Source: an uncultured Acetobacter sp. (lineage in GTDB: Bacteria; Pseudomonadota; Alphaproteobacteria; Acetobacterales; Acetobacteraceae). Taken from it: 10,297 nucleotides of DNA. Below the pieces are notes generated by a model. It was not told where the DNA came from, did not search any database, and was given only the letters and a program-made list of their open reading frames with translations. The translations under genes and the position numbers were made by a program. This document shows, piece by piece, positions 7,227 to 10,297 of this stretch. The stretch spans positions 1 to 10,297 of the forward strand of contig NZ_CALLXM010000001.1 in assembly GCF_937875265.1 (NCBI RefSeq). The letters are read 5' to 3'. The first letter of the stretch is position 1; every line of letters begins with the position of its first letter.

Positions 7227-7391
7227 TCAGGGCTGCTGAGCAGGAGCGCCGTTTACAGACGCAGACTGACCCGGCTGACCGGGCGGCTGCTCCATGAGGT
7301 GAGAGAAGTTCCGGTAGATGGAACTGACCAGAAAAATACCCAGAATGAGCGTGGCAATTACAATGCCAAGCCGCAAGAGCTTGCCTTCCAT
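7227..7391 (-). CDS. Small single-pass membrane protein (54 aa), hypothetical
   Basis: I do not recognise a family. The 54-residue product begins MEGKLLRLG, has one strongly hydrophobic segment at residues about 8-25 (LGIVIATLILGIFLVSSI), then YRNF and a Pro/Gln/Gly-rich tail ending PAQQP. The positive charges before the helix favour a cytoplasmic N-terminus with the tail in the periplasm. The ATG at 7391 was chosen because AAGGA lies 10 nt upstream and overlaps the TAA of the preceding gene; a longer frame reaches 7499, but it would overlap that gene and its added residues look non-native. It ends 12 nt before the binding-protein gene, with its TGA inside that gene's Shine-Dalgarno sequence. 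The tight packing suggests these envelope proteins are made together. Confidence 0.75.
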   Translation of the reverse strand: MEGKLLRLGIVIATLILGIFLVSSIYRNFSHLMEQPPGQPGQSASVNGAPAQQP

Positions 7392-7404
7392 AATCCTGCG
7401 GTCC

Positions 7405-7581
7405 TTATCGCTGCGTATTCGCGGGTGGGCGATACCATGTCGGCCCGCGTTCCCCATGGTGGGTCTTGGGGTGATAGTAATGGTGGGATGAATGATCATC
7501 CGCGCAGGCGTTCAGCCCCAGCAGGCCCAGAAAAAACAGGCCGGGAAGCATCAGACGGGCAGACATGGAAAAACGTTTCAT
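7405..7581 (-). CDS. Small His-rich putative lipoprotein (58 aa)
   Basis: Function unknown. The N-terminus MKRFSMSARLM is basic and is followed by the hydrophobic core LPGLFFLGLLGLNAC; LNAC resembles a lipobox, with Cys26 as the lipidated residue. The mature part is only 33 residues and holds six histidines in a short span (HSSHHYYHPKTHH, about 31-43), which could bind a metal ion such as Zn, Ni or Cu, though this is speculation. The ATG at 7581 has no strong ribosome site, and an ATG at 7566 is an alternative. The frame runs further upstream into fumC, but there it is only fumC read in another frame. It lies 46 nt after the fumC stop and 13 nt before the 54-residue membrane protein. Confidence 0.7.
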   Translation of the reverse strand: MKRFSMSARLMLPGLFFLGLLGLNACADDHSSHHYYHPKTHHGERGPTWYRPPANTQR

Positions 7582-7627
7582 GTGGAAACCATACCGGGAT
7601 TTGAAGTGTGACGAAAGGGATCTGTGT

Positions 7628-9076
7628 TCAGGCTCCGGCCACGCCATTGCCCACCATATCCAGCGGGTTAACCAGCCTGTCAAAGGTTTCACCGTCCAGA
7701 TAGCCTGACTGCACGGCTGCCTCCCGCAGGCTGAGGTCATGTTCCATGGCGCGGTGGGCAATATCTGCCGCCTTGTCATACCCGATGGCGGGGCTGAGGG
7801 CGGTTACGAGCATGACGGAACCATTCACATACTGTGCAAGGCGCGGCTTATTGAGTTCCGTTCCCTCCACCGAGAAAATCCGGAAGTTACGGCAGCCATC
7901 CGCCAGAATGCGGATGCTGTGCAGGCAGTTTGCCAGAATGACCGGGCGCATCACATTCAGGTCCAGCTGCCCCTGGCTGGCAGCAAAGGCGATGGTGTTG
8001 TCATTTCCCAGAACTTGTGTAGCGATCATCACCATTGCTTCACACTGCGTGGGGTTGATCTTCCCGGGCATGATGGAGGAGCCGGGTTCGTTCTCCGGTA
8101 AATGCAACTCTCCCAGCCCGCAGCGGGGGCCGGAAGCCAGCAGGCGCATGTCATTAGCAATTTTGAGCAGCGGCACAGCCAGCCCGCGCAGCCCGGAAGA
8201 AGCCCGGACCATGGCATCGAGCCCGCCCAGAGCGGCAAATTTATTGGGGGCGGTTATAAATGGGCGGCCTGTCAGCTCGGCAATCTTGCTGGCAATGGCT
8301 TTGCTGAAGCCTGCCGGGGCGTTCAGCCCGGTGCCTACGGCGGTGCCGCCAGCAGCTAGCTGAAATAAACCTTCCCGCGCGTTGCGCAGGCTGGCCAGAG
8401 CATCATCCAGCATGCAGGCCCAGCCAGACCATTCCTGCCCGACCGTCAGCGGCACGGCATCCTGAAGGTGCGTGCGGCCAATTTTGACAACATCCATCCA
8501 TGCGTCTGCTTTCTTGCGGAGGGTCGTAATCAGGGCTTCCACAAAGGGGATAAGCCGGTCCTCTATTTCCAGCAGGGTGACAACGTGCATGGCCGTGGGG
8601 AAGGAGTCATTGCTCGACTGGCCCATATTAACGTCATCATTTGGATGCACCGGGCTTTTGGAGCCGATCACGCCGCCTGCAAGCTGAATGGCCCGGTTGG
8701 CAATCACCTCATTCAAATTCATGTTGGTCTGGGTTCCGGAGCCTGTCTGCCAGACGTAAAGCGGGAACTGCGCGTCAAGTTTGCCAGCACAGATTTCATC
8801 CGCGACACGGGCAATGAGGTCCGCTTTCCATTGCGGCATCCGCCCATCAGCTGCGTTGACCAGAGCTGCGGCCTTTTTCACCACCGCATAGGCGTGGCAA
8901 AGGGGTAGGGGCATATGGTCTTCACCAATGGAAAAATGCACGAGACTGCGCTGGGTCTGTGCTCCCCAGTATTTGTCTGCGGGCACCTCGATCTCCCCCA
9001 TGGAATCCCGCTCCTTGCGGAACCCCTGTGCCGTCAGGCCAACAGGGCAGTCAGTGATTTTAGGCGGTGTGCTCAT
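7628..9076 (-). CDS. fumC: Class II (iron-independent) fumarate hydratase
   Basis: FumC interconverts fumarate and L-malate in the tricarboxylic acid cycle, as a cytoplasmic homotetramer. The 482-residue protein carries the fumarase/aspartase motifs: TGSGTQTNMN (111-120), HPNDDVNMGQSSND (144-157), GRTHLQDAVPLT (200-211, with His203 as the counterpart of the E. coli active-site His188) and the signature GSSIMPGKINP (332-342, catalytic Ser333). The GKINPTQCEA sequence and the absence of a Fe-S cluster motif favour fumarase over argininosuccinate lyase or aspartase. It is about 15 residues longer than E. coli FumC at the N-terminus. The ATG at 9076 has AGGGA 8 nt upstream. Three small-to-medium envelope genes follow on the same strand with no terminator between, so read-through is possible. 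Its promoter should lie in 9077-9380, but none is obvious. Confidence 0.97.
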   Translation of the reverse strand: MSTPPKITDCPVGLTAQGFRKERDSMGEIEVPADKYWGAQTQRSLVHFSIGEDHMPLPLCHAYAVVKKAAALVNAADGRMPQWKADLIARVADEICAGKLDAQFPLYVWQTGSGTQTNMNLNEVIANRAIQLAGGVIGSKSPVHPNDDVNMGQSSNDSFPTAMHVVTLLEIEDRLIPFVEALITTLRKKADAWMDVVKIGRTHLQDAVPLTVGQEWSGWACMLDDALASLRNAREGLFQLAAGGTAVGTGLNAPAGFSKAIASKIAELTGRPFITAPNKFAALGGLDAMVRASSGLRGLAVPLLKIANDMRLLASGPRCGLGELHLPENEPGSSIMPGKINPTQCEAMVMIATQVLGNDNTIAFAASQGQLDLNVMRPVILANCLHSIRILADGCRNFRIFSVEGTELNKPRLAQYVNGSVMLVTALSPAIGYDKAADIAHRAMEHDLSLREAAVQSGYLDGETFDRLVNPLDMVGNGVAGA

Positions 9077-9380
9077 GCTCTATGTCCCTATTTTTGTGCC
9101 AGCCTGGAGGGCGACATGCCTTGGAGGCCGGGTGTCCTGTTTCCAATATGGGGTGTGGCATAGCTGCCGCATGTGAGAAGAAAGTCACATTCCAGCGAGG
9201 AGTATCCCCGCGCAAAGTGCTTCGCAGGGCAGGAAAGAGATGAGGTGGTGTGGTTGTTGGGCAAAGGAGTGTGTTAAAAGATACAGACATTCTGGAACGT
9301 CTGCCTTTCTGGTGCCTTAAACACTGTGAAATAAGAATAATCTGAGCGCAGAACAGTCTGGCTGGAGGAGCTAACAGAGT
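9077..9380. other. Divergent intergenic region between fumC and the antiporter gene
   Basis: This stretch of 304 bp must hold the promoters of two divergent genes. I see no credible gene or RNA in it. The only clear symmetric element is the inverted repeat at 9171-9190. Next to the antiporter, GGAGGAG (9364-9370) is a strong Shine-Dalgarno sequence. No pair of -35 and -10 hexamers stands out on either strand. Confidence 0.65.
9171..9190. promoter_or_regulatory. Inverted repeat ATGTGA-N8-TCACAT
   Basis: Two perfect 6-bp arms (9171-9176 and 9185-9190) are separated by 8 bases, about 95 bp upstream of the fumC start codon and 190 bp upstream of the antiporter start. The half-sites equal those of the CRP consensus, TGTGA and TCACA, but CRP sites have a 6-base spacer, so this spacing is two bases too long. 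It may bind another dimeric regulator or be a chance repeat. Confidence 0.3.
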
Positions 9381-10297
9381 ATGGCGGTAACGGGTCTGGC
9401 TGCGGTACTGCTTGCCATTGCACTTCTTCTGGTCATTGTCAGCACAGTGCAGCCTATTGCTCGCAGGCTGGAACTTTCAGAAACCGTGCTGCTGGCTATT
9501 GTTGGCATTATCATCGGTAGTCTGGCAGATTTTGCCCTGCGTACCACGCATACGTCTGCCCTGAACGGCATTGCGGAAACGCTGCTGGATTTTCCGATTA
9601 ATAGTGAAGCGTTTCTGCTGATCTTCCTGCCTGTGCTGGTTTTTCAGGGGGCATTGGCCATTGATGTGCGGCGTCTGGCGCATGAGGCCGCAACCGTTCT
9701 GCTATTGGCTGTTGTGGCCGTTGTGGTTTCCACAGGCGCTATCGGGCTGGCGCTGTATCCGTTTGCAGAGATGCCGCTGGTAGTCTGCCTGCTGCTGGGC
9801 TCCATTGTAGCGACAACGGACCCTTCTGCAGTGGCTGGGATCTTCCGTGATATCGGGGCAGCGACGCGTCTGACGCGTCTGGTAGAAGGGGAAGCTCTGC
9901 TGAATGACGCAGCAGCTATTTCCATCTTCTCCATCCTGCTGCCATCCGTCACGCTGCACCATGCCATTCATCCGGGCGAGGCTGTGATCTCGTTCGTGAT
10001 CTCATTTGTCGGTGCGCTAATTGTCGGCGTGGTGTTTGGCCAGCTGACCCTTATGATGATTACAGCCCTTAGCGGCTCAGCAGCAGCCGAAATTACCCTG
10101 ACCGTAGCGCTCCCCTATGTAGCCTATATTGTTTCTGATGAATTTCTTGGGGTATCCGGCGTGGTGGCCACGGCGGCTGCCGGGCTGACGCTTTCTGTCT
10201 ACGGGCCATCCACGGTGCGACCTCAGACATGGCTGTTCCTTAATCAACTCTGGCAACAGCTGGTGTTCTGGGCGGGGTCTCTGGTGTTCGTGCTGGC
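9381..10297 (+). CDS. CPA1/NhaP-type Na+(K+)/H+ antiporter (3'-truncated by window)
   Basis: An inner-membrane cation/proton exchanger used in pH and ion homeostasis. 305 residues are visible before the window ends, with no stop codon. The N-terminus is a hydrophobic helix (about 4-22, GLAAVLLAIALLLVIVS), followed by many further helices. Key family motifs are FLPVLVFQGAL (82-92), ATTDPSAVAGIF (144-155, with Asp147) and EGEALLNDAAAI (169-180, the Asn175-Asp176 pair of electroneutral CPA1 exchangers). GVSGVVATAAAGL (257-269) is also typical. The ATG at 9381 follows GGAGGAG with 10-nt spacing. Whether a cytoplasmic regulatory C-terminal domain exists cannot be seen. The cation cannot be read from sequence. 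The gene is divergent from fumC and shares its upstream region. Confidence 0.92.
   Translation, partial: MAVTGLAAVLLAIALLLVIVSTVQPIARRLELSETVLLAIVGIIIGSLADFALRTTHTSALNGIAETLLDFPINSEAFLLIFLPVLVFQGALAIDVRRLAHEAATVLLLAVVAVVVSTGAIGLALYPFAEMPLVVCLLLGSIVATTDPSAVAGIFRDIGAATRLTRLVEGEALLNDAAAISIFSILLPSVTLHHAIHPGEAVISFVISFVGALIVGVVFGQLTLMMITALSGSAAAEITLTVALPYVAYIVSDEFLGVSGVVATAAAGLTLSVYGPSTVRPQTWLFLNQLWQQLVFWAGSLVFVL

Noticed and set aside
7227..7499. 90-codon version of the small membrane protein
   Set aside because: It would overlap the lipoprotein gene, and the added Pro/Arg/His-rich residues look non-native; the ATG at 7391 has a Shine-Dalgarno sequence.
7405..7779. Extended 124-codon version of the small lipoprotein starting inside fumC
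   Set aside because: The first 66 codons only read fumC in another frame. The start at 7581 yields a coherent lipoprotein signal.
9172..9189. Canonical CRP site TGTGA-N6-TCACA
   Set aside because: The spacer is 8 bases, not 6, so it is listed only as an inverted repeat.
9060..9290. 76-codon - strand frame overlapping the fumC start
   Set aside because: No recognisable motif or good ribosome site, and it runs into fumC in another frame.

Overview
The window looks like chromosomal DNA of an acetic acid bacterium (Acetobacteraceae, probably Acetobacter or a close relative). The basis is moderate-to-high GC coding sequence, a PheT with an insertion in its B5 region, and above all a large protein pairing 'NSGTI' repeats with a Hint_2-type domain and a C-terminal region of the kind common in this family. 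The genus is an inference from recalled protein features, not from a search.

Layout. On the + strand, the 3' part of pheT (phenylalanyl-tRNA synthetase beta chain) is followed after 10 nt by pstS (periplasmic phosphate-binding protein), and then by a strong rho-independent terminator. No pstCAB genes follow, so this PstS stands alone here. Convergent to it, on the - strand, is a repeat-rich protein of about 877 residues with a Hint domain. An 8-bp tandem repeat lies between the two 3' ends. A gene-free stretch of about 317 bp (5161-5477) separates the Hint gene from the next one and holds a -10-like box, a palindrome and a pair of opposed DnaA-box-like sites.

From 9076 down to 5478 four - strand genes follow each other closely: fumC (class II fumarase), a 58-residue His-rich putative lipoprotein, a 54-residue single-pass membrane protein, and an orphan family 5 peptide-type ABC substrate-binding protein. 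In the last two junctions the stop codon overlaps the Shine-Dalgarno sequence of the next gene, so these three small-to-medium envelope genes look translationally coupled. fumC sits 46 nt upstream and may be co-transcribed.

A divergent 304-bp intergenic region then leads to a + strand CPA1/NhaP-type Na+/H+ antiporter, cut by the window end. Most of the window is ordinary housekeeping and transport. The parts that deserve a second look are the Hint protein with its unclear secretion route and start, the coupled small envelope genes, and the DnaA-box dyad.
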